38,246 nt of DNA from CAZHSN01 sp964535125. GTDB taxonomy: Bacteria > Armatimonadota > HRBIN16. Below, piece by piece: positions 16,310 through 24,692 of this stretch. A program made the position numbers and the translations under genes. The stretch spans positions 1 to 38,246 of the forward strand of contig CAZHSN010000014.1 of NCBI GenBank assembly GCA_964535125.1. Direction: 5' to 3'. Below the pieces are notes generated by a model, which had not been told where the DNA came from, searched no databases, and saw only the letters and a list, made by a program, of their open reading frames with translations. The first letter of the stretch is position 1; each line of letters begins with the position of its first letter.

Positions 16310-17026
16310 ATGTCCGGATCGCTTCAGGCGAATCCAGAAAAAGTACTCGACCGCGAGGTGCAGGGGCGCCGGTACCACCGGTATCCGGTGCGTACGCATA
16401 CCCTGACACAGCAGGACACACCGGAGGCTGTGCTGGATCGGTATGTGCGTCCCCATTTGCAGCCGGCGGATGCGGTGATGATCAGTGAACGGGTGATCGC
16501 CATCATGCAGGGCCGCGCATGGCGTATCAAAGATATTCAACCGTCGCGGCTGGCCCGCTTTTTGGTGCGTTTTGTCACCAAGTCGCCGTATGGCATCGGA
16601 TTGGGCAGCCCATGGACGATGGAACTGGCGCTGCGTGAAGCCGGCGCTCCGCGCATGTTGTTTGCCGCGGCGATCGCCGCGCTGACACGTCCGTTTGGCA
16701 TCCGGGGGGCGTTTTACCGGGTGGTGGGGCGCAACATCAACGCCATCGACGGACCCTGTCACAACACGTTGCCGCCGTATAACGAATATGCGAAGCTGGG
16801 CCCCAGTGATCCGCAGGGCGTCGCGAAGCGGCTGGCCGTGCATCTGGGAACGCCGGTCGCGATCGTCGACGCCAATGATCTGGGGGTCAATGTGCTGGGG
16901 ATGAGCGATCCCCGCATGTTCGGTATGCCGGCTGAGCCGTTCATCCGTGAGGTGATGGGTGACAATCCGCTGGGTCAGTGTGATGAACGGACCCCGATCT
17001 GCATCGTTCGAGCCGTGGACGATTGA
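16310..17026 (+). CDS. CofE-like (F420-0:L-glutamate ligase family) protein
   Basis: 238 residues; GGAG lies 8 bases upstream of the ATG. The segment MISERVIAIMQGR (57-69) matches the start of the CofE/FbiB ligase domain (PF01996). AIDGPCHNTLPP (Asp147) and PVAIVDAND (Asp187) correspond to its metal-binding aspartates. The family adds glutamate to coenzyme F420-0 using GTP. The usual glycine-rich GRPxRxG stretch after the second aspartate is replaced by LGVNVLGMSDPRMFGMP, so the substrate may differ. No other F420 gene is in the window. A long antisense frame here shows no family features. Confidence 0.75.
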   Translation: MSGSLQANPEKVLDREVQGRRYHRYPVRTHTLTQQDTPEAVLDRYVRPHLQPADAVMISERVIAIMQGRAWRIKDIQPSRLARFLVRFVTKSPYGIGLGSPWTMELALREAGAPRMLFAAAIAALTRPFGIRGAFYRVVGRNINAIDGPCHNTLPPYNEYAKLGPSDPQGVAKRLAVHLGTPVAIVDANDLGVNVLGMSDPRMFGMPAEPFIREVMGDNPLGQCDERTPICIVRAVDD

Positions 17027-17106
17027 CTCAGCCGCGGCTGCCATGACCCGGGCGATCTGTCTGAACGGAGGCCCATCCGGCGGCGGTTCTGAACGACAGA
17101 TTGCTG

Positions 17107-17112
17107 TACAAT
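17107..17112 (+). promoter_or_regulatory. Candidate -10 box for the porin gene
   Basis: TACAAT lies 70 bases before the GTG start of the porin gene, within the 156-bp gap after the CofE-like gene. No clear -35 is seen. Confidence 0.3.
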
Positions 17113-17182
17113 GCCAGTAATGTCGATGCGTTTCGAAACGCACTGACAGACTGTATCTTCATTCCGCATCGAGGTACTAGCT

Positions 17183-18295
17183 GTGATCAATCGTACCACC
17201 GTGATCATCCTGTTAACTCTGCTGGTCGTATGTGTACGCTCCGGGTGGACCGGAGAGAGCCAGGAAGAGCGGCTGCAGCGCCTGGAGACGCAGGCGCAGG
17301 CTTTGTTGAAAGAGATTGATGAACTGAAACGGGAAATGACCGGGCAACCTTCACAGGCCGCCGCACCGGCCATGAAACCGGTGACATCTCCCAGCGGCAT
17401 CAAAATCAGCGGATTTGCGCAGTTGTGGACAACTGTGGATCTGCGTGGCGACCGATCTGCAGACGCGCGTCCGGACACATCCAAGTATCGCCGGTTTGGC
17501 GTCGTCTTCGAAGGTCCGGTGGGCAAAGGTAACTGGATGTTATTAATCGACCCCACCATCCCCGGCAAGGTGAACCCGGACGGCAGCATGACGCTGACGA
17601 CCAATCCGGTACTGGAAGCCTTCATGACCCAACCCATCGGCAATGGCTGGAAAGTGACCGCGGGGCAGCAGCGTCTGCCGTTCAGCGCTGAAGGGATGCT
17701 GTCATCGGCGAATATCGAGATGGTTGAGCGGGCGATGCTGACGTATCTGGGCAACTTCGGCATGAACTACGACATCGGTTTCTGGTTGACCAAGGCCGGT
17801 ACGGACGGCAGCGTGGCTGTTGCGGTTGTAAACGGCGCGGGTATCAGCCGGGCGAACGACAATGACCCCAAGGACATTGCGACCCGCTTGACCTGGAACG
17901 CCAACAAGCAACTCGTTCTCGGTGTCTCCGGTCACAAAGGCTGGGAAGGCAAGGCGCACACCACACATGACCGCATGGGTGTCGACGCCACCTACAAGTC
18001 AGGCCCCTGGCTGGTCCGCGCCGAATTGGCGGAAGGGGTGCGGCAACACAAACAACCCGGCGGCGGATATCTTCTGGTGGGGCACAAAGTCGCTCCCGGC
18101 TGGCAGGTGTTGGGCCGTTACGATAACTGGGATCCCAATATCCGCACCCGTAACGACGCGATCACCGAGTGGACGCTTGGTTTCAACCGGTTCTTCTCCC
18201 CTCAGTTGAAGTGGCAGCTTAACTATGTGCACCGCATCCCTGCCGGTAAACTGCAGCGGGACATGTTCATGAGCAATCTGCAGTGGAGCTACTGA
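17183..18295 (+). CDS. OprP/OprO-type phosphate-selective porin-like outer-membrane protein
   Basis: 370 residues from a GTG start with GAGG 8 bases upstream. A signal peptide (MINRTTVIILLTLLVVCVRS) is followed by a short coiled coil (about 28-52, EERLQRLETQAQALLKEID), typical of the trimer-forming N-terminus in this porin family. The rest alternates in beta-barrel fashion, with KISGFAQLW near the start, GQQRLPFSAEGM in the middle and a final aromatic residue (LQWSY), the usual end of an outer-membrane barrel. This shows that the organism has an outer membrane. The family often carries phosphate or other anions, but the ligand here is not known. Confidence 0.85.
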   Translation: MINRTTVIILLTLLVVCVRSGWTGESQEERLQRLETQAQALLKEIDELKREMTGQPSQAAAPAMKPVTSPSGIKISGFAQLWTTVDLRGDRSADARPDTSKYRRFGVVFEGPVGKGNWMLLIDPTIPGKVNPDGSMTLTTNPVLEAFMTQPIGNGWKVTAGQQRLPFSAEGMLSSANIEMVERAMLTYLGNFGMNYDIGFWLTKAGTDGSVAVAVVNGAGISRANDNDPKDIATRLTWNANKQLVLGVSGHKGWEGKAHTTHDRMGVDATYKSGPWLVRAELAEGVRQHKQPGGGYLLVGHKVAPGWQVLGRYDNWDPNIRTRNDAITEWTLGFNRFFSPQLKWQLNYVHRIPAGKLQRDMFMSNLQWSY

Positions 18296-18324
18296 GCCGG
18301 TAACTCAGCGTCTGCGCGGTGTGA

Positions 18325-18330
18325 TATACT
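18325..18330 (+). promoter_or_regulatory. Candidate -10 box for the CDF transporter gene
   Basis: TATACT lies 59 bases before the start. The -35 is not recognisable. The transcript would start just before the hairpin at 18342. Confidence 0.35.
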
Positions 18331-18341
18331 GACGGTTACCT

Positions 18342-18367
18342 GTCGGGCTTCCCCCTGGAGGCCCGAC
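18342..18367 (+). other. Hairpin in the leader of the CDF gene or tail of the porin gene
   Basis: GTCGGGCTTC and GAGGCCCGAC pair over 10 bp (one wobble) around the loop CCCCTG. There is no T-run. It lies 47 bases after the porin stop and 22 bases before the CDF start, so it may be the porin transcript end or a structured 5' leader. Confidence 0.5.
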
Positions 18368-18389
18368 ATACACGTCAGGGGTAGCGGAT

Positions 18390-19325
18390 ATGCTCAGTGG
18401 GGTGCGCCCTGCTTCACGTAAGGTGCGAGCGGCGTCTGTGTCAGTGGGTTCCAACACCGCTTTGGTCATTGGAAAACTCACGGTGGGGATCGCCACCGGT
18501 TCCGTGTCCATCATCGCTGAGGCGATACACTCCGGCATCGACCTGGTCGCCGCGTTCATTGCCTGGGTGTCGGTGCGCGTCGCCGACCGACCCGCGGACC
18601 GCGATCATCCATATGGCCACGGAAAGGCTGAAAGCATTTCAGGGGCGATTGAGGCGGTGTTGATTGTGATCGCGGCGTTCTGGATAATCATCGAGGCCGC
18701 ACATAGGCTGCACATCATCTGGATGCACGAAGCCACTGTTAACATGCCCGGGTTGGGCGTGCTGGTGATGGGTGTCTCGGTTGTCGTGAACCTCTGGGTG
18801 TCGCGGTATCTGTTCCGGGTGGCGCACGAAGAAGACTCGCTGGCGCTTGAAGCTGATGCACATCATCTGTCCACCGATGTGATGACGTCTGTGGGCGTCA
18901 TGCTGGGGCTGCTGGCGGTAATGCTGACCGGATGGCAGATGATCGACCCGATTGTGGCTCTCATCGTGGCGCTTTTCATAGGTAAGATCGGCGTGGAACT
19001 GTCATTGACCGCGGGCGCTCAACTGATGGACCGGCGGCTTCCATCCAGCGAAGTGGCCAAGGTCCGGTCCATTCTGGATTCGTGTGCAGAGATCCACTCC
19101 TGGCATAACCTGCGCACCCGCAAGGCCGGCAGTCACCGCGAAGTCGATCTGCATCTGGTGTTCCCATCTGAGATCAGTTTGGTCCATGCTCATGGCGTTG
19201 CGGATCGGCTGGAGAAGGAGATCGCCCAGGCGTTGGCCCCGGCGCAAGTCGTGGTCCATATGGATCCGTATGACCCGGACAAGATCATCCGGCCGTCCGG
19301 GTCATCTAAAGGTGATGCGCGTTAA
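18390..19325 (+). CDS. Cation diffusion facilitator (zinc/iron/manganese exporter)
   Basis: 311 residues with about six membrane helices and a cytoplasmic C-terminal domain. The transport site is visible as HSGID (His47, Asp51) in helix 2 and HHLSTD (His159, Asp163) in helix 5. HPYGHGK (73-79) is the classic loop motif. CDF proteins exchange divalent metal for protons and export it from the cytoplasm. The His/Asp site is the set used for zinc and cadmium in many members, but metal choice cannot be fixed from sequence. AGGGG lies upstream of the ATG. The 3' end is only 12 bases from the convergent HAD gene. Confidence 0.92.
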   Translation: MLSGVRPASRKVRAASVSVGSNTALVIGKLTVGIATGSVSIIAEAIHSGIDLVAAFIAWVSVRVADRPADRDHPYGHGKAESISGAIEAVLIVIAAFWIIIEAAHRLHIIWMHEATVNMPGLGVLVMGVSVVVNLWVSRYLFRVAHEEDSLALEADAHHLSTDVMTSVGVMLGLLAVMLTGWQMIDPIVALIVALFIGKIGVELSLTAGAQLMDRRLPSSEVAKVRSILDSCAEIHSWHNLRTRKAGSHREVDLHLVFPSEISLVHAHGVADRLEKEIAQALAPAQVVVHMDPYDPDKIIRPSGSSKGDAR

Positions 19326-19337
19326 GCGCCCGACCGG

Positions 19338-20144
19338 CTATATACTGAACAGCTCCTGCACCACCCACGCCAGTCCGTTCTCTTGCAGTGACGGAGCTAC
19401 GATCTGACAGGCGTGTTTCACGGTGTCGCTCGCGTTCCCCATCGCGACGCTCATCCCTGCCCAACGAAGCATGGGCAGGTCATTTTGCCCATCCCCGATC
19501 GCCAACACGTTGCTGCGAGGAACACCGTACCGCCATGCCAGCCGCGCCAGCGTATGCGCCTTGTTCGCCGCGGCGTGCATGAACTCCAGGTACTCCACGT
19601 TACTCTTGGTCACGTTCGCGCGCGCGCCAAACTGGCTGCGGAAATACGCGCCCAGTTCGTTGGTTCGTTCCGGCGTATCCACAATGATCAGCTTGGTGGG
19701 TGACTGGCCAATAAACTGGCGCAGATCGCCCACGGGTTCCAACAGCGAACCCGTGCGGGAGCAATAGAGATCAGACCATTCGGTGTGACGGTGCGCGTAC
19801 AGGCGGTCGTTCAGGTAGAAGTTCAAGTGCAGTTTGTTGTCTTCACAATAGGTGATCACCTGGGCTGCCAGATCGGCTGGGAATGGCAGATGGAACCATT
19901 CGAAGTCGTTGGACGGATGCCGGATCATCGCACCGTTGTAGCACAGGATCGGCGTGTTCAGCCCCAACCGCTCGTGAAAGGTCACCGTAGAGCGATACAT
20001 ACGTCCGGAGGCGATTACCACCGCGACACCGGATGCGTTGAGCCGATGCAGCGCATCGGCATCTATTGCGGAACACGTGTTGTTTTCGTCAACCAGCGTG
20101 CCGTCCAGATCGACGGCAACCAGATCATAAGCCATGTGGTTCAT
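19338..20144 (-). CDS. Cof-type HAD phosphatase
   Basis: 268 residues. The nucleophile motif DLDGT lies near the N-terminus (residues 11-15), IASGR forms motif II, a large C2-type cap follows, and IGDGQNDLPML is motif IV. This is the Cof/YidA branch of HAD enzymes, which dephosphorylate sugar phosphates or related metabolites. There is no ribosome site before the ATG. Instead TATCAT sits exactly 6 bases upstream, so the mRNA may be leaderless. It lies 39 bases behind a GH42-type gene and may also be cotranscribed with it. Confidence 0.9.
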   Translation of the reverse strand: MNHMAYDLVAVDLDGTLVDENNTCSAIDADALHRLNASGVAVVIASGRMYRSTVTFHERLGLNTPILCYNGAMIRHPSNDFEWFHLPFPADLAAQVITYCEDNKLHLNFYLNDRLYAHRHTEWSDLYCSRTGSLLEPVGDLRQFIGQSPTKLIIVDTPERTNELGAYFRSQFGARANVTKSNVEYLEFMHAAANKAHTLARLAWRYGVPRSNVLAIGDGQNDLPMLRWAGMSVAMGNASDTVKHACQIVAPSLQENGLAWVVQELFSI

Positions 20145-20150
20145 AGATAC

Positions 20151-20156
20151 ATGATA
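20151..20156 (-). promoter_or_regulatory. TANNNT box at leaderless spacing before the HAD gene
   Basis: TATCAT on the minus strand ends 6 bases before ATG 20144. No Shine-Dalgarno sequence is present between them. The spacing is that of a -10 box whose transcript begins at the A of ATG. Confidence 0.4.
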
Positions 20157-20183
20157 ACCCGTGCCGCGGGGACGAGGCCGCGC

Positions 20184-21383
20184 TTAACGTCTGGCGTTGC
20201 GGAGCATGGCGAACGCGCGCCCCAACTCCGGCATGATCGCGTTGGGGGTGATCCCATCGGCCTCAAACAGGAAATGCCCATGCGTCAGATCCAGACCCCA
20301 CAGGTTGTGCTTCAGGCAGATCTCCGCCAGCCGTACCGGATCCTTCGCGCAGTCGTAGTACCCGGCGTTTTCGGCCCACATGATGATTTTGCTGTACCCT
20401 CGGGTATCGAGATAGCGGCGTAATGCGGCGACTTCAGGCTCGTTCTCGGCTCCGGTGTACTGCAGCCACCACTTGCGTTTAGCCGCGGTGTCGATCAGCC
20501 AACGGCTGTCGGCCATCAGCTTGATCCAGTCATTTCCCCGGCCGGTTTGTACCGCTTCTTCCCAATCGGTGTCTGAGTAGTGCGTTCCGGGCACATAAAC
20601 CAGCGTCTCTATGCGCCGCGGTGTGTAAGCGCGCATGAGCCTGGCGTCGCTGGCCGCCTGCCACTCCACGAACCGCCGCTTGCTGTCACGGTACCACGTC
20701 AGTACGTCGCGCCACATCGGCCCAGGACTGGCGCCGGGTGTGGGAACGGTGACCTGCTCCCAGTCTGTGAAGGACGTCGACCATACCCTATTGGCCGATT
20801 CAATACGGCGGTATTTGCGGCGCATGTTAACGCGAAAGTCGCGCTGAGCTGCCGGTGCATAACACCAGAAGGTGACCGGGCGGTCGTCCATACCCAGTGT
20901 CCAGGGGTGCGGATAGATCGGTTCACCCGCCGGACCAAACGCGGGAATGATGAAGTCAACCAAAGGCCAGGCGTTGGCTGCTTTCACCACATCATACAGT
21001 TTGCGCGTCCGTGAGCGGATCGTTTCCTGGAGGTTGGGGTACCAGTAACTGAGCGTGTTCCGGCTGGCCAGCCCCGTTTCATCGGTGATCACGGCGTCTG
21101 GATGGGCATCCAAGTACCAGCCGGGAGGCGCCATCATGACTCCCACGATGATCTTCAACCGGAAGCCGTGTTCCACAGCCAGCCGCAAATAGCGTTCCGC
21201 CACAGATGTATCCCAATGCCCTTCGCGGAGTTCCATGGAGCGCCAGTCGACTTCTACCCGCAATGTGTCACACCCATGGTCGCGATAAATGCCAAACCGC
21301 TTGCGGATCTTGCTGTCCGGATCGCGGTACCATCCCTGCGGGTCGGTGATACAGCATCGGCCGGGTGAGGCTTGCGTGCTCAT
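20184..21383 (-). CDS. Beta-galactosidase/beta-amylase-like TIM-barrel hydrolase (GH42/GH14 type)
   Basis: 399 residues, no signal peptide, so probably cytoplasmic. GCDTLRVEVDWRSMELREG fits the first barrel strands of GH42. AFGPAGEPIYPHP carries the candidate acid/base Glu154 and is very close to the GPxGELRYP motif of beta-amylases. FRVNMRRKYRRIESANRVW resembles the KYG-LN-AW stretch of GH42. GAENEPEV (Glu313 or Glu315) may supply the nucleophile. The C-terminal GH42 domains are missing, so this is a minimal catalytic barrel. AGGGG lies 11 bases upstream. It follows another TIM-barrel protein, suggesting a small glycan-use operon. Confidence 0.78.
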   Translation of the reverse strand: MSTQASPGRCCITDPQGWYRDPDSKIRKRFGIYRDHGCDTLRVEVDWRSMELREGHWDTSVAERYLRLAVEHGFRLKIIVGVMMAPPGWYLDAHPDAVITDETGLASRNTLSYWYPNLQETIRSRTRKLYDVVKAANAWPLVDFIIPAFGPAGEPIYPHPWTLGMDDRPVTFWCYAPAAQRDFRVNMRRKYRRIESANRVWSTSFTDWEQVTVPTPGASPGPMWRDVLTWYRDSKRRFVEWQAASDARLMRAYTPRRIETLVYVPGTHYSDTDWEEAVQTGRGNDWIKLMADSRWLIDTAAKRKWWLQYTGAENEPEVAALRRYLDTRGYSKIIMWAENAGYYDCAKDPVRLAEICLKHNLWGLDLTHGHFLFEADGITPNAIMPELGRAFAMLRNARR

Positions 21384-21430
21384 CGTGTTCTACACCCCTG
21401 TTGCATCTGGCTCTGTTCGCCTGTGTAACA

Positions 21431-22552
21431 TCACCGGTTCACTACCAACACGCCCTGACCGGGCGCGAGCCAACGCTGTTCACCTGTGAATGGGGTTGGC
21501 TGGCCTGTCCATGGGCTGATCATGTGCGACTGGCCGGAACGGCGGAACACCAAGTCTATCGGCGTCGACTGAGTCAGACTGGTGTTCACCGCCACGACGG
21601 CTTGGATGCCGGATGCGGCGTGGAACTCGCCGATCATCAGCTGATTGCCCTCGGCCCGCTGGAGTAACGCGTTCCGGGGAGCCGGGAGCGGCCCGGCGTC
21701 GCCGACTCCATAGACGCAGTGGCTGCACAGCGGACGCAGATGCGCGGCAATGCGGCCCACTGACTGCAACACGTCGCGCAGCATTTCCCAGGTGGCGGTC
21801 GGTTGTCCAAACTGATCAACCGGCGCCAGTCTGTAGTTGCCGGTGGGCGGTGCGTCATACGTGAACCATCCCAACCCGCGCATGCCGCAGGCGAGCGAGG
21901 TCCAGGCTTGAAACCGCAGCGACGCGGGTGACGGCTCCGCGAAGTTGAAGTGCGCGTTGCTCAGGACAATGTTCCAACATGGAATGCCGTATTTCAGTGC
22001 GATGCGTCGGGCGTCTTCCAGATTGGAGTAGTACCCGTTCCGTATCGATCCGTCATCCATGATGGCGTAGTGATCGTAACTGAGCACCTCCAACCGGATC
22101 TCACGCACGGCCCTGTCAAGATACTCACGATATGTGCGCGTGCCCAGACGCGGCAAGTCACAGTAGTTGGGGTATAGATTGGTCAGCGCGGGGTGCATGG
22201 GGTCGTGGCGCTTGAACGCCGCCACCACACGCCTCAAGATCGGGAACAGTTCGGCGCCGGGTTCGTCGTTGATGAAATAGGCGTACAGTGCGGGATGTGC
22301 TTTCACCGATTCCGTGAATTGCCGCACCCGCCGGTCGATCTCCAAGTCGGACCAGTGGACCGCATCGGGCCCAACCGTCAACTCCGGGTCAACGAGCAGG
22401 GCTTTCAGCCGGAACCGCTGGCAGGTGTCCAGCGTGTCGCGGCTCACCAGCCCGGCGCAGTTGAACCCGCAGTCACGGATTCTGCGCATCTGTTCGGGAT
22501 CGTTTTGTGTCAGACTTCCCGGTATCAACGCCAAGTCGTCGAATCGAACCAT
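21431..22552 (-). CDS. TIM-barrel glycoside hydrolase-like protein
   Basis: 373 residues from ATG 22552, which has a near-perfect GAGGTGA ribosome site 8 bases upstream; the GTG four codons earlier lies inside that site. ALYAYFINDEPG holds a candidate acid/base Glu97 at the end of a barrel strand, as in GH2, GH5 and GH42 enzymes. CGMRGLGWFTYDAPPTG and QPTATWEMLRDVLQSVGRI fit the last strands and helices. The C-terminal 70 residues form a small beta domain. There is no signal peptide. It is the first gene of the unit that continues with the GH42/GH14-like enzyme and the HAD phosphatase. The substrate is unknown. Confidence 0.75.
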   Translation of the reverse strand: MVRFDDLALIPGSLTQNDPEQMRRIRDCGFNCAGLVSRDTLDTCQRFRLKALLVDPELTVGPDAVHWSDLEIDRRVRQFTESVKAHPALYAYFINDEPGAELFPILRRVVAAFKRHDPMHPALTNLYPNYCDLPRLGTRTYREYLDRAVREIRLEVLSYDHYAIMDDGSIRNGYYSNLEDARRIALKYGIPCWNIVLSNAHFNFAEPSPASLRFQAWTSLACGMRGLGWFTYDAPPTGNYRLAPVDQFGQPTATWEMLRDVLQSVGRIAAHLRPLCSHCVYGVGDAGPLPAPRNALLQRAEGNQLMIGEFHAASGIQAVVAVNTSLTQSTPIDLVFRRSGQSHMISPWTGQPTPFTGEQRWLAPGQGVLVVNR

Positions 22553-22622
22553 CTGCTGCCTCACCTCTGTCGTTAGCCCACTATTCGCTCCCTCAGGCTG
22601 CTATACCTGCCGTGACGGGGGC

Positions 22623-22648
22623 AAAAAAAGCGGCCCTATATGGGCCGC
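22623..22648 (-). terminator. Intrinsic terminator of the FtsE-FtsX-M23 operon
   Basis: On the minus strand GCGGCCC, a 5-base loop and GGGCCGC make a perfect 7-bp stem that is followed directly by seven T residues. It lies 26 bases after the M23 gene stop. This is the clearest intrinsic terminator in the window. Confidence 0.9.
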
Positions 22649-22674
22649 CGCAGCGAGGTCGCAACCAGATCGGA

Positions 22675-23811
22675 TCACCATGGGGGTCTGACCGGATCAC
22701 CATGACGCCGTACTTCGAAGTGCAGGTGAGGCCCTGTACTGAACCCCGTGGAACCCACACGGGCGATGGTGGCGCCCTGCTTCACTTCTTGCCCGTGTCT
22801 GACCAGCAGTGAACTGCAATGACCATACAGTGTCGAGACGCTGCCGCCGTGGTCAATGATGACGGTATTGCCGTACGCGCGCATATAACCGACATGGACG
22901 ACAACCCCAGAAGCCGCAGCGCGTATAGGGGTACCGTAGGACGCGCCGAAGTCAACACCGGTATGTAACTTACTGTAGCGCAGGATGGGATGGAAACGCA
23001 TCCCATACGCGGAGGTCACCGGTCCCGACACGGGACGCAGGAATCCGCCCTTGAAGGCGACCGCTGAACGCCGGCGTCCCGCCGCGGTCTGTTCCATAGC
23101 GCGGAGCGACGCGGCGATGTGACGCGACATCGCCTCCAGTTCGTTCAGCGCCTGTTCGTAGGCTTCCCGTTGCGTCTTGACCTGTTTTAACAACGCTTGC
23201 TGCTCATTGGTCTGTACCTTCAGCGTCTGTGCTTGACCTTGCAACGCGCGCTCGAGGCGTCCGATCTCGGCCACGGTGGCCTCCAGACGCCTGCGTTCGG
23301 CGTCGGCTGCCTCCTGATCCTGCCGTATCGACTGCACCAACTGGGCATCCGACATGGCGATGCGCCGGATGACGTACCCCCGGCTCAGTAGATCGTTGAC
23401 ATTTCTGGATGTGGCCAATGCGCTGACGTAACTGGTGTTACCCATCTCATAACTGGCGCGCACCCGCCGACTCAGCAGGCTGCGCCGGTAGTGCAATCGC
23501 CGGGTGATCTCAGCCAGTCGCGCCTCTTGTCGATCCCGTTGTATGCGCGCGGCAGCGAGGCGGTTACGCGTTGTCCCCAGATGGGTTCGCGTCTCATGCA
23601 GCTTGTGCTCAGTGTGTTCCAGTTTTACGCTGATCTTGCGCTCGCGCTGCTTGGTTTGCCGCAGCTTGCTCCGAACGTCGGATATCTGGGTCTTGACGCT
23701 AGATAACTTGCCTTGCAGCTGTGCCTTTTTTACTTGTCCAGCAGGTTTCTGTGCCGTGGCGTGGCTGATCGTCAGTATGACTGCCAGTACGATGACGATG
23801 ATGTGTCTCAT
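22675..23811 (-). CDS. EnvC-like coiled-coil M23 peptidase with intact active site
   Basis: 378 residues from ATG 23811, preceded by AAGGAAG and overlapping the ftsX stop as ATGA. The open frame upstream lies inside ftsX. A signal peptide (MRHIIVIVLAVILTISHATA) is followed by a long coiled coil (about 28-245) and a LytM/M23 domain (about 258-375). Zinc ligands H283, D287 (HTGVDFG) and H364, plus catalytic H331 and H362 (PHLHFEV), are all present. EnvC of Escherichia coli has lost these ligands and only activates amidases, whereas PcsB and CwlO-type partners of FtsEX cut peptidoglycan themselves. This protein should cleave cross-links itself, under FtsEX control, in the periplasm at division. 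Confidence 0.93.
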   Translation of the reverse strand: MRHIIVIVLAVILTISHATAQKPAGQVKKAQLQGKLSSVKTQISDVRSKLRQTKQRERKISVKLEHTEHKLHETRTHLGTTRNRLAAARIQRDRQEARLAEITRRLHYRRSLLSRRVRASYEMGNTSYVSALATSRNVNDLLSRGYVIRRIAMSDAQLVQSIRQDQEAADAERRRLEATVAEIGRLERALQGQAQTLKVQTNEQQALLKQVKTQREAYEQALNELEAMSRHIAASLRAMEQTAAGRRRSAVAFKGGFLRPVSGPVTSAYGMRFHPILRYSKLHTGVDFGASYGTPIRAAASGVVVHVGYMRAYGNTVIIDHGGSVSTLYGHCSSLLVRHGQEVKQGATIARVGSTGFSTGPHLHFEVRRHGDPVRPPW

Positions 23812-24692
23812 CCGACTTCCTTCAGGTACCGTTGGACGGAGATGACGCTGACCGCCAGTCCGATCAGGCATCCGATGGCTGCCAGTATCAGGCCCACCAT
23901 GCCAAAGGATACCTCAGGGGCGTTCAGGCTGCGCAAAATCGGCAACGTGCGGGCTGTGTATTTGGATGTGAAGTCGGCCACGCCGTATAACAGCAGCCAG
24001 GAGAGCAACCCGCCCGCTAACCCCTGGATGATGCCCTCCAGCAGGAACGGTGCGCGAATGGTGTGACTGGTTGCGCCGATCAATTGCATGGTTCGGATCT
24101 CGCGACGACGTGCGTGTATGGCGATTCGGATCGTGTTGTGAACGATGAACACCGTTACCGCCAGCAGCAGCACAGCCAGGGTGATGCCGATCCAGCGTAT
24201 CCACTTCGCGACTTTCAAGATCAGCCGTACATCGGCGCGGCCATCGCTGACGACTTCGACCTCAGGCAGCGAACTGATCCAACTGGACACCTTTGCCATG
24301 TCGTTGGCATCAGCCAGGCGAACCACATAACTGTGCGGCAGCGGATTATCGACAAGCTGCTGCACCACTTCCTTGGGCAGCGACTTGGTGTATTCCAACC
24401 AAGCATCGTTGCGTGACTTGAACGTTACCGACAGCACATGCGGACTTTGCTTCAGTTTTTTTGAGACAGCCTTGATGCGCTCGTTTGAAACGTTATCCTT
24501 GAGGAACACCACCATCTCAAATCGGCTGGGCAGGCTGCGGGCCGCACCGTCCAACTGCCACGCAAGAATACTGAACCCCCCGGCGATCGACAGCATCAGC
24601 GCCATCGTCGCCACAGCAGCGGTACTCATCACCCGGTTACGCTGCAGATTCACCAGGGCTTGGATCAGCAGGAACTCGATCAGGCTAAACAT
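23808..24692 (-). CDS. ftsX: Cell-division ABC transporter permease-like protein FtsX
   Basis: 294 residues from ATG 24692, with AGGAG 7 bases upstream and the start inside the last codons of ftsE. Four membrane helices: one near the N-terminus (about 25-45) and three at the C-terminus. Between the first and second lies the extracytoplasmic domain (about 55-165) that binds the peptidoglycan hydrolase. ARRREIRTMQLIGATSHTIR is the conserved cytoplasmic loop of FtsX. With FtsE it turns ATP hydrolysis into activation of the peptidase encoded immediately downstream. Confidence 0.94.
   Translation of the reverse strand: MFSLIEFLLIQALVNLQRNRVMSTAAVATMALMLSIAGGFSILAWQLDGAARSLPSRFEMVVFLKDNVSNERIKAVSKKLKQSPHVLSVTFKSRNDAWLEYTKSLPKEVVQQLVDNPLPHSYVVRLADANDMAKVSSWISSLPEVEVVSDGRADVRLILKVAKWIRWIGITLAVLLLAVTVFIVHNTIRIAIHARRREIRTMQLIGATSHTIRAPFLLEGIIQGLAGGLLSWLLLYGVADFTSKYTARTLPILRSLNAPEVSFGMVGLILAAIGCLIGLAVSVISVQRYLKEVG

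Noticed and set aside
16256..17143. 295-codon minus-strand open frame over the CofE-like gene
   Set aside because: It lies antisense to a gene with recognisable family motifs and a ribosome site, and its own translation has no known domain.
16975..17763. 262-codon minus-strand frame across the porin start
   Set aside because: It is antisense to the porin signal peptide and barrel, and rich in Ser/Arg as expected for shadow frames in GC-rich DNA.
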